From Streptomyces sp. T12 (GTDB taxonomy: Bacteria > Actinomycetota > Actinomycetes > Streptomycetales > Streptomycetaceae), in contig NZ_CP117866.1 in the NCBI RefSeq assembly GCF_028736035.1, forward strand, positions 9,589,001-9,653,000: a DNA stretch of 64,000 nucleotides. The letters are read 5' to 3'. The translations under genes were made by a program, and so were the position numbers. This document shows positions 34,887 through 42,793 of this stretch, one piece after another (within the stretch, counting starts at the first letter, position 1; every line of letters starts with the position of its first letter). The notes under the pieces were generated by a model that made no database searches, had not been told where the DNA came from, and saw only the letters and a list, made by a program, of their open reading frames with translations.

Positions 34887-35909
34887 GTGCCCACATCCCA
34901 CATCCCGACGGGCGGCACAGGACCGGTGGAGACGGAATCCAGTGGTACGGCGTCCGCCGCCGACTCGCTCCGGGTCCAACTGCTCGTTTCGCGGGCCCGC
35001 GCGGCGGCCCGCTCCGGTGACCTGGACGGCGCCCTGCGGCTGCTGCACGACGGCGAAGATCCCGGCGCCGCCGGTCGTCCGGACGTACTCGACCTGCTCG
35101 CCCGGGTCCACGCCCAGCGAGGCGAGCTGGCCCAGGCGGCGGCGTGCTGGCGGAGAATCCAGGAGCGGGACCCCGAGGATCCGGCCGCGATGGCCGGGCT
35201 GGCGAGGATCGACCGGCTCGGCCGACGCGGCGCGCGGGCGGGGCTCGCCCGGCGCCGCGGTCGTACGGCACTGGCCGCCGCGGTCTGTGCGGTGGCCGCG
35301 ATCACGGCGGGCACGGTCGCCCTCACGGACGGCCCCGCCGGGCGGCCGCAGCGGCCAGGCCCCTCGCGGGCCGACCTGGCGGAGCAACGTGCCCGGCAAC
35401 TCGACGCCGAACACAGGGCGGAGGAGGCACGGGAACGCGCCGATGAGACGGCCCGCCGAGCGGAGGCGGCCGAGGCGCTGGCCCGCGCGCTGCGGGCACC
35501 GGGCATACACCCGGCGGTGCAAGGGGCTTCCGTGGAGGTCGTCTTCGCCGACGGGCTCTTCTCCGAGGGCGCCGAGCTGACCCCGCTCGGCGCCGATCGG
35601 CTGGCTGTGCTCGGCGGACGCCTGGCCGGGCGAAAGGTGAGCGTCGAGATCTACGGCCAGGCCGCCACCGTGCCCGGCGCCCCGCGCAGCGGCGGCTCCG
35701 TCCTCTCCCTGTGGCGCGCACTCATCGCAGCCCGGGAGCTGAGCGCCGCCGGCGGCAAGCCCCTCACCGCCTTCACCACGGCCAGCGCGGACCAGCGTGA
35801 CGCGCCGTACGCGAGTGCCGCGAAGAACCGGACGGTCACGGTGGTGGTCACGCCCGGTCAGTCGATCCTTCGCTCAGCGGGTGACTCAGCGGGTGCCCTC
35901 AGCAGGTGA
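34887..35909 (+). CDS. Membrane protein with TPR-like, coiled-coil and OmpA-like domains
   Basis: 340 residues. A TPR-like helical part (about 30-105; SGDLDGALRLLHDG, QAAACWRRIQERDPEDPAAM), one membrane helix (about 130-148, ALAAAVCAVAAITAGTVAL), a charged coiled coil (about 160-205) and a C-terminal OmpA/MotB-type fold (VVFADGLFSEGAELTPLG, VEIYGQA, NRTVTVVV). Peptidoglycan or cell-wall anchoring is suggested. GTG 34887 is 6 bp after GAGGAG; TTG 34881 is possible. It ends the Hsp70 operon and converges on the permease gene with stops 2 bp apart. Confidence 0.75.
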   Translation: MPTSHIPTGGTGPVETESSGTASAADSLRVQLLVSRARAAARSGDLDGALRLLHDGEDPGAAGRPDVLDLLARVHAQRGELAQAAACWRRIQERDPEDPAAMAGLARIDRLGRRGARAGLARRRGRTALAAAVCAVAAITAGTVALTDGPAGRPQRPGPSRADLAEQRARQLDAEHRAEEARERADETARRAEAAEALARALRAPGIHPAVQGASVEVVFADGLFSEGAELTPLGADRLAVLGGRLAGRKVSVEIYGQAATVPGAPRSGGSVLSLWRALIAARELSAAGGKPLTAFTTASADQRDAPYASAAKNRTVTVVVTPGQSILRSAGDSAGALSR

Positions 35910-35923
35910 CCTCAGCGGGTCAC
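35873..35923. repeat. Four 12-13 bp repeats holding two convergent stop codons
   Basis: ctcagcgggtga, ctcagcgggtgcc, ctcagcaggtgac and ctcagcgggtcac in a row. The rightward stop (35907-35909) and the leftward permease stop (35912-35914) both fall inside. Confidence 0.93.
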
Positions 35924-36874
35924 CAGCAACCCCCGCCCGCGCAGCACACGCCGCTCCAGCGGGCTGAAGATCAGCAGCTCGATCGCGATCCCGACGAGCA
36001 GGATCAGGAAGATGGCCAGGAACACCTGCGACATGCTGCTGTTGTTGCGGCCGTTCTCCAGCAGCTGGCCCAGGCCCACGCCCAGATCGGGATGGGAAGC
36101 GATGATCTCGGCGGCCATCAGCGAGCGCCAGGAGAAGGCCCAGCCCTGCTTCAGGCCCGCCAGGTAACCGGGCAGCGCGGCCGGCATCACGATGTACCGG
36201 GCTTCGCGCAGCCCGGTCGCGCCCAGGGTCCGCCCGGCGCGCAGGAACAGCGGGGGGATCTGGTCGATGCCCGCGACGAGGCCGTTGGCGATGGAGGGGA
36301 CCGCGCCGAGCAGGATGACGGCGTACATCATCGAGTTGTTCAGGCCCAGCCAGAGCACGGCGGGCGCGACCCAGGCCACCGAGGGCAGGGACTGCAGGCC
36401 GGACAGGATGGGTCCGATGGCGGCGCGGACGAACTTCACGCGGGCGACCAGCAGTCCGAGGGGCGTGCCGATGGCGAGCGCCATGAGGAAGCCGAGCAGG
36501 CCGCGTGAGACGGACGTCCAGATGTAGTCGAAGAGCGTGCCCTGGAGCCAGGACTCGCGGACCTCGCCCCATACGTCGGACGGCGAGGGCAGCTTGTAGG
36601 CGGGGGCGGCCTCGGCCCACACCAGCAGCTGCCAGACCACCAGCACCAGCGCGATCGCGGTGACGGGCGGCAGCACCTTGCGGATCAGGGTCTCGCGCAG
36701 CGGCGTACGTCCGACCTGCACCGCGTCCAGGGCGTCGAGTCCGGCTTCCAGTCCCGCCAGATCGTTCGGGTCCCGCGGCTCACCGGCCGCTGTGGAGCCG
36801 TCCTTCTTGCCGTCCTTCTTGCCGTCGACCTTGCCGTCGACCTCGATGTCGACGCCGTTGTCAGTGCTGGCCAT
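35912..36874 (-). CDS. ssuC: Sulfonate ABC transporter permease (SsuC-like)
   Basis: 320 residues, six membrane helices of the SsuC/TauC permease type. The ATPase-contact loop reads EAARYIVMPAALPGYLAGLKQG-like around residues 230-250 (EARYIVMPAALPG visible). The N-terminal 50 residues are charged and include a KKDGKKDG/KVDGK repeat encoded by 12-bp DNA repeats. ATG 36874 overlaps the ATPase stop by 14 bp. It imports aliphatic sulfonates or taurine with the ATPase and binding protein encoded upstream. Confidence 0.88.
   Translation of the reverse strand: MASTDNGVDIEVDGKVDGKKDGKKDGSTAAGEPRDPNDLAGLEAGLDALDAVQVGRTPLRETLIRKVLPPVTAIALVLVVWQLLVWAEAAPAYKLPSPSDVWGEVRESWLQGTLFDYIWTSVSRGLLGFLMALAIGTPLGLLVARVKFVRAAIGPILSGLQSLPSVAWVAPAVLWLGLNNSMMYAVILLGAVPSIANGLVAGIDQIPPLFLRAGRTLGATGLREARYIVMPAALPGYLAGLKQGWAFSWRSLMAAEIIASHPDLGVGLGQLLENGRNNSSMSQVFLAIFLILLVGIAIELLIFSPLERRVLRGRGLLVTR
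36798..36845. repeat. Four 12-bp repeats in permease N-terminus
   Basis: ccgtccttcttg twice, then ccgtcgaccttg and ccgtcgacctcg; in frame, encoding Lys/Val-Asp-Gly-Lys units at the start of the permease. Confidence 0.9.
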
Positions 36875-37667
36875 GGCGGCGGATCTCCCCACGCAGTTCT
36901 TCGGTGATCTCGACGGACAGCTCGGCGACCGCGCTGTCCTCGATGCGGCGCGGCTGCGGAATGCCGACCGTCCACTCCCGGGCGATACGGCCCGGGCGGG
37001 AGGACAGCAGCACGACGCGCTGGGCGAGGCGCACCGCCTCACGCACGTTGTGCGTCACGAACAGCACCGACAGCCCCGTCTCCCGCCAGATACGGGTCAG
37101 TTCGTCGTGCAGCACGTCACGGGTGATGGCGTCGAGCGCGGCGAACGGCTCGTCCATCAGCAGCAGTCGGCTGTCCTGGGCCAGGGCGCGGGCCAGCGCG
37201 ACCCGCTGGCGCATACCGCCGGACAGCTCGTGCACCCGTTTGCCGTACGCGCCCTGCAGCCGGACGAGTTCGAGCAGCCGTTCCGCCTCGGGCCGGCGCT
37301 CAGCCTTCGCGACCCCGCGCAGCTTCAGCGCGAGCTCGATGTTCTTGCCCGCGGTCAGCCACGGGAACAGGGCGTGCTCCTGGAACATCAGGGCGGGCCG
37401 GCCGTCCGTGCCGATCGAGCCGGCGGACGGCCGGTCCAGCCCTGCGACCAGGTTGAGCAGCGTGGACTTGCCGCAGCCGGAGGCCCCCAGGAGGGTGACG
37501 AACTCGCCCGGAGCGACATCGAGCGTGATGTCGTCCAGCACGAGCTGTTGCCCGCCGCGTGTGCCCGGCACCGGGAAGGACTTCGAGACGTGCTCGATAC
37601 GGGCGGCGTACGTCACCGCCGTGGCGTCCTGGGCGACCTCGGTGGTCGTGGCCGTCGGAGTGGCCAT
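36861..37667 (-). CDS. ssuB: Sulfonate ABC transporter ATP-binding protein (SsuB-like)
   Basis: 268 residues. Walker A GASGCGKST, the nitrate/sulfonate-type QEHALFPWL after the Q-loop, signature LSGGMRQR and Walker B LLLMDEPFAALD are all intact, typical of SsuB/TauB. The ATG at 37667 is preferred to the one at 37691 because AGGAGG lies 8 bp before it. It lies 39 bp downstream of the binding-protein gene and overlaps the permease gene. Confidence 0.92.
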   Translation of the reverse strand: MATPTATTTEVAQDATAVTYAARIEHVSKSFPVPGTRGGQQLVLDDITLDVAPGEFVTLLGASGCGKSTLLNLVAGLDRPSAGSIGTDGRPALMFQEHALFPWLTAGKNIELALKLRGVAKAERRPEAERLLELVRLQGAYGKRVHELSGGMRQRVALARALAQDSRLLLMDEPFAALDAITRDVLHDELTRIWRETGLSVLFVTHNVREAVRLAQRVVLLSSRPGRIAREWTVGIPQPRRIEDSAVAELSVEITEELRGEIRRHGQH

Positions 37668-37706
37668 GGTCGTCACCTCCTGGGAACTCATCGGATGCGG
37701 TGGTCC

Positions 37707-38813
37707 TTACTTGACGCCGAGACCGGCGTCGTCGACCTCGTCCTTGCCGTCGGCCTTGAGGACCTTGTTGAGCGGTGCGAGGTCGTAGATGCCCTTCAGG
37801 TCGGGCTCCTCCAGCAGACCGGCCTTCACCGCGTGCGCCGCCTCGGTGTCGAGGGTGGCGGCCAACGGGTCGTCGAGGAAGGTGATCGACTTCCAGGCCG
37901 GGTCGATGACGTCGGCGGGCAGGGCCTTGCCGGAGAGCTCCTCCAGGGCCTTGTTCGCGGAGGCCTTGGCCTTCTCCGGGTTGGCGTTGATCCACTCGTT
38001 GGTCTTCACCGAACCGCGCAGCACGGCCTCGACGACGTCCGGGTGCTCCTTCAGGAAGTCCTGCCGGACGACGATGTTCGTGATCACGAACTTCTTGTCC
38101 GGCCACAGGTCGCCCTCGTCGAGGAGCACCTTGCCGCCCTCGGCGACCAGCTTGGACGCGGTCGGCTCCGGCACCCAGGCACCGTCGATCGAGCCGGACT
38201 TGTAGGCGTCCGGCGTGACCTTGTTGTCCGTGCGGACGACGGAGACGTCACCCTTGCCGCTCTCCGCGTCGACCTTCCAGCCCTGCTCGGAGATCCAGTT
38301 GAGCAGCGCGACGTCCTGCGTGTTGCCGAGCTGCGGCGTGGCGATCTTCTTGCCCTTGACGTCCTTCAGGGACTTGATCTTGTCCGGGTTGACGACGAGC
38401 TTCACGCCGCCGGAGGCGGAACCGCTGATGATGCGCAGGTTCTTGCCGGCCGCCTTGGTGTAGCCGTTGATGGCGGGCGAGGGGCCGATCCAGCCGATGT
38501 CGAGGTCGCCGGAGTTCAGCGCCTCGATCTCCGAGGGACCGGCGTTGTACGTCGAGGGCTCGATCTTGGTGCCGCCGAGTTCCTTCTGGAGCAGGCCCTC
38601 CTGGATGCCCACCAGAGCGGTGGCGTGCGTCAGGTTCGGGAAGTAGCCGATGTTCACTTCGTCGACGGAGAGCTTCTTGGCGTCCGCCGCGACCTCGGTC
38701 TGCTTGTTGCTGTCGGTCGACTCGGCGCCGTAGCCGCAGGCGGTCAGCAGCAGGGGAAGCGCCGTGATGGCGGCGAGGGTGCGCAGGGCGGTGAGCGGTC
38801 TTGCGGCAGACAC
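37707..38813 (-). CDS. ssuA: Sulfonate ABC transporter substrate-binding lipoprotein (SsuA-like)
   Basis: 368 residues with a lipoprotein signal (LPLLLTACGYG; lipidated Cys near residue 28) and an NMT1/SsuA-type binding fold (VNIGYFPNLTHATALVG, GPSPAINGYTKA, GSASGGVKLVV). It captures sulfonates outside the membrane for the SsuBC importer. GTG 38813 is chosen because GAGAGGA lies upstream and it gives a normal signal peptide; further upstream the frame runs through DNA repeats. A cysteine-ended leader ORF lies 250 bp upstream. Confidence 0.9.
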   Translation of the reverse strand: MSAARPLTALRTLAAITALPLLLTACGYGAESTDSNKQTEVAADAKKLSVDEVNIGYFPNLTHATALVGIQEGLLQKELGGTKIEPSTYNAGPSEIEALNSGDLDIGWIGPSPAINGYTKAAGKNLRIISGSASGGVKLVVNPDKIKSLKDVKGKKIATPQLGNTQDVALLNWISEQGWKVDAESGKGDVSVVRTDNKVTPDAYKSGSIDGAWVPEPTASKLVAEGGKVLLDEGDLWPDKKFVITNIVVRQDFLKEHPDVVEAVLRGSVKTNEWINANPEKAKASANKALEELSGKALPADVIDPAWKSITFLDDPLAATLDTEAAHAVKAGLLEEPDLKGIYDLAPLNKVLKADGKDEVDDAGLGVK

Positions 38814-38854
38814 AGAGGTGTCCTCTCGGGCGTGGTTGATCAGGGAGGTACGGC

Positions 38855-38914
38855 AAGAGGCAGAGCAAGAGGCAGAGCAAGAGGCAGAGCAAGAGGCAGA
38901 GCAAGAGGCAGAGC
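38855..38914. repeat. Five 12-bp tandem repeats upstream of ssuA-like gene
   Basis: Five copies of aagaggcagagc, flanked on both sides by gtacggc. It lies in the 256-bp leader between the leader ORF stop (39070) and the binding-protein start (38813). The 38814-39257 interval holds this array, the leader ORF and the CCTA motif; I see nothing else in it. Confidence 0.95.
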
Positions 38915-39069
38915 AAGGGGTACGGCACGAGTTGCGGCAAGGCAGGCGGTTCGGTGCCGTGGCCGATGAGCCTGCGGGAGCGCACAGGCACGCCACGAGC
39001 CGGCCGTCCGGGCGGGACGGTGGGGAGCGCGGTGGCGGCGTGGTGGTGCGGCCGGTACTGCGGACGGTC

Positions 39070-39171
39070 TCAGGCGGCGCGACAGATGGCGCTGGACGTA
39101 CGGCCGAAGTCGATGTGGCGACGCGAGGTCAGGAGGGGGAGCAAGAGGTCTGTGTGGTTGCGCATGCGCAT
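39070..39171 (-). CDS. Leader peptide upstream of sulfonate importer
   Basis: A 33-residue ORF (or 31 from ATG 39165) ending in TSRRHIDFGRTSSAICRAA. The RxHIDFxR core and a near-terminal Cys are shared with four other short ORFs in this window, all before sulfur genes. Short peptides of this kind are often annotated as putative leader peptides in Streptomyces, and cysteine-rich leader ORFs act as cysteine attenuators in mycobacteria. Ribosome stalling at Cys when cysteine is scarce could control the transporter; this is inference. Confidence 0.75.
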   Translation of the reverse strand: MRMRNHTDLLLPLLTSRRHIDFGRTSSAICRAA

Positions 39172-39193
39172 GGCCACCCCACCCCCACAGATT

Positions 39194-39206
39194 CCTAGTT
39201 TTCCTA
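39194..39206. promoter_or_regulatory. CCTAG-TTTT-CCTA motif (site A)
   Basis: CCTAGTTTTCCTA, 12 of 13 bases the same as 56202-56214. It lies 23 bp upstream of the leader ORF of the sulfonate importer; read leftward it gives TAGGAAAACTAGG and may overlap the promoter. Confidence 0.5.
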
Positions 39207-39257
39207 CCTGGTTGATGGGGATCGTGGCAGAAGTCGGCGCCCGCACCAAGGGGATGT

Positions 39258-41225
39258 TCATATGATGGACTCGGTCATCTCGCCTTCTGAGATGGGCGCC
39301 TCGGAGTCGAGGGTGCGCAGCAGTGCGCGGGCCACCGCGTCGTTCTGGCGGAAGGCCGGGGCGTTGGTACGAGGGCGGGCAAAAGCCGCGACGGCCCGGC
39401 TGTTGGTGGGGGCGCCGAGGGCGATGCGGCGGGGGTGCGTGTCGCCGAGGGACGGGTCGATGACGTGGGCGTTTGCGGGGGAGACGGCGAGCAGACCGGA
39501 GCGGTGGGTGTGGGTGGGGTCGGCGATGACCTCCTCGGTGAGGGCGCCGGCCCGGTGCAGGTCACGCAGGAGGGGGTCCTCGGTGCGGTCGAGGGAGGGG
39601 CCCGGAAGATACGCCTCGATCAGTGCGGTGGCGTGGACCGTGTGGCCGGGGACGGTGGGGCTGGTCGCGGTGAAGGTGCCGGTGGTCTCGTCGGTGCCGA
39701 TCCGGACGCCGGCGCCCACGAAGTGGACGATCCCGGCCCGGGACAGGGCGAGGAGCTGACGCAGGCGCAAGCCCGGCGGGCCGGAGGCCAGGAAGCTGAA
39801 GAAACCGTGCCACCAGCCGTCGAGCTGCTCGGCGACGGACCGTGCCGTGAGCCGCCCCGCGGCGACCAGACGGGGCAGTTGCCCGTAGAGGGAGAGCAGG
39901 GCGAGGAACGCCCCGAGGTCGGCACTGAACTCCGGGTCCTCGCGACGGGCCACGTCCCGGGCGATGTGATCGCGCAGATGGTACTGGAAGTCGTCCGGCG
40001 TGGCGAAGGCGAGGCCGTCCAGGGGGTGGTCCAGGGTCTCGAAGTCCAGTCGGTCCGCCGGGTCGGGCACGGCCGTGGCGACGAGAGCGGCCATCTCGTC
40101 GGCGTACCAGTCCAGGCGGTCGAATGCGGCGACGAAGTCCGGCCAGGGCAGGGCGGTGCGCTCGGGGTGGGCGTGGAAGAGCTCGTGGTAGTGGGCGAAG
40201 CCGATCTCCTTGGCCATCAGCGGCCACACATCGCGCCGCAGGTCCAGCGGGCGGCCCTCGGCGAGCAGCGCGTCGACCGCTTCCGGGCCGAAGTGGCGCG
40301 GCAGCGGCGGCCGGGGGCCCTGGAGCTGGTAGCGAGTCTTCGAGTGGTACGGCACTCCCCGCCGCGATCCGACGTGGAGGACGGGCTCGCGGCCGGAGGG
40401 GAGGTAGGTGAGGGTGCCGTCGGCCTCGGTGCGGTAGGTGCCGCCGCGTCCCTCGGTGAGCATGGCCATCAGGTCGATGAAGGCGAGCCCGAAGCCGCGC
40501 AGCACGACGTGTTCGCCGGGTCGCAGCGCGGACAGGTCGGCGTCGGCGGAGAACTCCGGCGGGAGGTGGAAGCGGCCGTGACGGCGGGCGAAGGCGGCGT
40601 GGTCATGGTGCTCGGCGGCGGGGGTGGAGCCGATATGCCCCTGGGCGAGGACCACCAGGTCGGCGGTGAGCGGGGTGGCGCGGTCGGCCAGGTGCACCTG
40701 CTGCGGGCCGTCCGGGGGACCGGTGACGGCGGTCGCGGTGGTGCGGTGCCACTCGACGGTGACGCTGGGCGGCAGCTGGGCCAGCGTCCTGCGGAACACC
40801 CAGTCCAGGTAGGCGCTCTGGGCGCGGCGGGTGGGGAAGTCGCTCCCGGCCAGCGAGCGCAGTTCGGCGAGCACGTCGGGGTCGGCGGGCTCGGCATACG
40901 GGGTGTGGCGCGGGCCCCGGCCGGAGAACTGGGCGGCCCACTCGGCGAGCGAGGGGCCGGGCCGTACCGGGCCGTCGATGGTGGACGACTCGTCGGTGAA
41001 CATGGTGACGTCCTCGGCCATGGAGTTCATCCGCAGCAGTGCGGACTGTTCGTGCCGCCAGACCCGCCCCGGCCCTGGCGGGTGCGGGTCCACCAGGTGG
41101 ATGCGCAACTCCCTTGCCTCGTCCCACAGTTCGGGCGCGTTGGCCGCGATGCGCTCCAGCAGTCCGGTGGCGCGCGGTCCCGCGCCGACGACGACCAGGA
41201 CGGCCGTGGAAGGGCTGCCGCTCAC
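39258..41225 (-). CDS. FAD/NAD(P)-binding protein
   Basis: 655 residues. N-terminal dinucleotide motif VVGAGPRATG (about 11-20), then WRHEQSALLRMNSMAEDVTMF, GFGLAFIDLMAM and VPYHSKTRYQLQG match the large FAD/NAD(P)-binding oxidoreductase family (pfam13454-like), often found with amino-acid or siderophore genes. Enzymatic reaction is unknown. It overlaps the upstream permease gene by 4 bp, so it is part of the same leftward unit and probably of organosulfur salvage. Confidence 0.8.
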   Translation of the reverse strand: MSGSPSTAVLVVVGAGPRATGLLERIAANAPELWDEARELRIHLVDPHPPGPGRVWRHEQSALLRMNSMAEDVTMFTDESSTIDGPVRPGPSLAEWAAQFSGRGPRHTPYAEPADPDVLAELRSLAGSDFPTRRAQSAYLDWVFRRTLAQLPPSVTVEWHRTTATAVTGPPDGPQQVHLADRATPLTADLVVLAQGHIGSTPAAEHHDHAAFARRHGRFHLPPEFSADADLSALRPGEHVVLRGFGLAFIDLMAMLTEGRGGTYRTEADGTLTYLPSGREPVLHVGSRRGVPYHSKTRYQLQGPRPPLPRHFGPEAVDALLAEGRPLDLRRDVWPLMAKEIGFAHYHELFHAHPERTALPWPDFVAAFDRLDWYADEMAALVATAVPDPADRLDFETLDHPLDGLAFATPDDFQYHLRDHIARDVARREDPEFSADLGAFLALLSLYGQLPRLVAAGRLTARSVAEQLDGWWHGFFSFLASGPPGLRLRQLLALSRAGIVHFVGAGVRIGTDETTGTFTATSPTVPGHTVHATALIEAYLPGPSLDRTEDPLLRDLHRAGALTEEVIADPTHTHRSGLLAVSPANAHVIDPSLGDTHPRRIALGAPTNSRAVAAFARPRTNAPAFRQNDAVARALLRTLDSEAPISEGEMTESII

Positions 41226-42220
41226 CGGTCACCACCGATCGCCGGGCGGGCGTCGGCGGCTGTTGCCGCGCTCAACCGGTGGCGGATGGATGTCAGCCGG
41301 CCGCGCAGTCGCTGAAGGGGCGTGGGCGGCAGGGCGCGGGAGTTGCCGCGGGCGTAATACCGCTCGACGTAGAACTGGCCCGCGCTGAGCACCGTCGTGA
41401 CCGCGATGTACCAGAGGGTGGCGACCATCAGCAGCGGGATGACCTGGTAGGTCTGGTTGTAGATCAGCTGCACCGAGTACAGCAGGTCGTGCACGGCCAG
41501 CACGCTCACGATGCTGGTGCCCTTCAGGGTCCCGATCAGCATGTTCCCGGTGGTCGGCACGATGGAGCGCATGGCCTGCGGGACGACGACCCGGCGCAGG
41601 GTGCGGCGTCTGCTCAGCCCGAGTGCCTGGGCGGCCTCGGTCTGCCCGGAGTCCACGGAGAGGATGCCGCCGCGCACGACCTCCGCGGCGTAGGCGGTCT
41701 CGTGCAGGGTCAGGCCGATGACGGCGGTGAGGGTGGGGCCGAGCAGATTGACCGTCTTGACGGTGAGCAACTGCGGGCCGAACGGGATGCCGAGGCCGAG
41801 CGTCGGGTACAAGGCGCCGATGTTGAACCAGAACAGCAGCTGCACCAGCAGCGGCGTGGACCGGAAGATCCACACATAGCCCCAACTCAGCGTGCGCAGC
41901 ACGGGGTTGGCGGAGAGCCGCATCACCGCCAGCACGGTGCCGAGCAGAAAGCCGAGCGCCATCACCACCGCGGTCAGCCACAGGGAGAGCAGCAGCCCGT
42001 CGAGCACGGCGGAGGTGGTGAAGTACTGGCCCACCACGGCCCACTGGAAGGCCTCGTTGCGGACCACGGAGTTGAGCACCATCGCGAAGAGCAGCAGAGC
42101 GAAGGCGGCGGTCAGCCACCGGCCGGCGTGCCGGCGCGGCACGATCCGGGGCGGGTCGACGCCGACCAGCGGGGGACTCTTCGTTGCGGGACCGGACGTG
42201 AGATCGGGCGACGTGACCAT
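41222..42220 (-). CDS. Amino acid ABC transporter permease
   Basis: 332 residues of the HisM/GlnP polar amino acid permease type, with helices such as [22 protein letters not shown] and the ATPase-contact run EAAQALGLSRRRTLRRVVVPQAMR. The ATG at 42220 has GGAGAG upstream; the longer frame (to 42472) is G+C-biased and not membrane-like. Its sequence closely parallels the rightward permease at 45390. It has no ATPase of its own on this strand, so it probably shares the one at 46319. Confidence 0.87.
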   Translation of the reverse strand: MVTSPDLTSGPATKSPPLVGVDPPRIVPRRHAGRWLTAAFALLLFAMVLNSVVRNEAFQWAVVGQYFTTSAVLDGLLLSLWLTAVVMALGFLLGTVLAVMRLSANPVLRTLSWGYVWIFRSTPLLVQLLFWFNIGALYPTLGLGIPFGPQLLTVKTVNLLGPTLTAVIGLTLHETAYAAEVVRGGILSVDSGQTEAAQALGLSRRRTLRRVVVPQAMRSIVPTTGNMLIGTLKGTSIVSVLAVHDLLYSVQLIYNQTYQVIPLLMVATLWYIAVTTVLSAGQFYVERYYARGNSRALPPTPLQRLRGRLTSIRHRLSAATAADARPAIGGDR

Positions 42221-42444
42221 GGAGAGGCTCTCCGGGGGAGGGGAGGCGGGCGTGGGTGACCCCGGTGGCACTCGGTGCGGCCGGGGCTCGGTGTCGTCAC
42301 GCTCGCCGCGTCCCTCAACGCGGCCGGAGAGGCTGCCGCGCAACGCGGAGCCGATCCGCCGTCGATCGTATGTGCCCATGCCGTCGATGTGCCAACAGCA
42401 CGCCGACGGACGGCTGTCCAGGCGTTCCGGCATCCGGGAGCCGC

Positions 42445-42474
42445 TTGACGGAGAGCACGATGTCCTGCTCAATA
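42445..42474 (+). promoter_or_regulatory. Promoter for leaderless leader ORF
   Basis: TTGACG (42445-42450), 18-bp spacer, TCAATA (42469-42474). The expected transcription start falls at or next to the ATG at 42481, so the leader ORF would be leaderless. The -10 match is weak. Confidence 0.45.
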
Positions 42475-42480
42475 GGTCGC

Positions 42481-42558
42481 ATGACTGCCCAGCAGCGCTT
42501 GGTCACGCGCGATCACATCGACTTCGGTCGGGTGTGGTCCGCGGCGTGTCGCGCCTGA
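42481..42558 (+). CDS. Leader peptide upstream of monooxygenase/ABC operon
   Basis: 25 residues ending LVTRDHIDFGRVWSAACRA, with the shared RxHIDFxRV core and a near-terminal Cys. No Shine-Dalgarno; the promoter-like boxes end 6 bp before the ATG. It lies 235 bp before the flavin monooxygenase at 42794. Likely a cysteine-responsive attenuator. Confidence 0.78.
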   Translation: MTAQQRLVTRDHIDFGRVWSAACRA

Positions 42559-42793
42559 CTCGGCAGCGGGCCCTCTGACCGGCCCTTCCCTCCCTCGGTG
42601 ACCCCGTCGCGGGCCGAGTTCTCCTTTCGCGCGCTGCCGCACCACTGCCTTGCGTCCTCACCGACGCCCGGCGTCGTCACGCCCGTACCGAAACCGTCAG
42701 CTGTCGACTGACGGATCGTCATCCATGCCTGCACGCAAGGCAGTTCCGTCATGTCTGCCTGCTCGCGCGCGGCATTCCCGAAAGGTCATACCC

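Noticed and set aside
42315..42472. Possible leader ORF with Cys-Cys-Trp-His-Ile-Asp before the leftward permease
   Set aside because: His-Ile-Asp is followed by Gly-Met-Gly, not by the x-R-V core, and the frame runs on into the permease without a stop.
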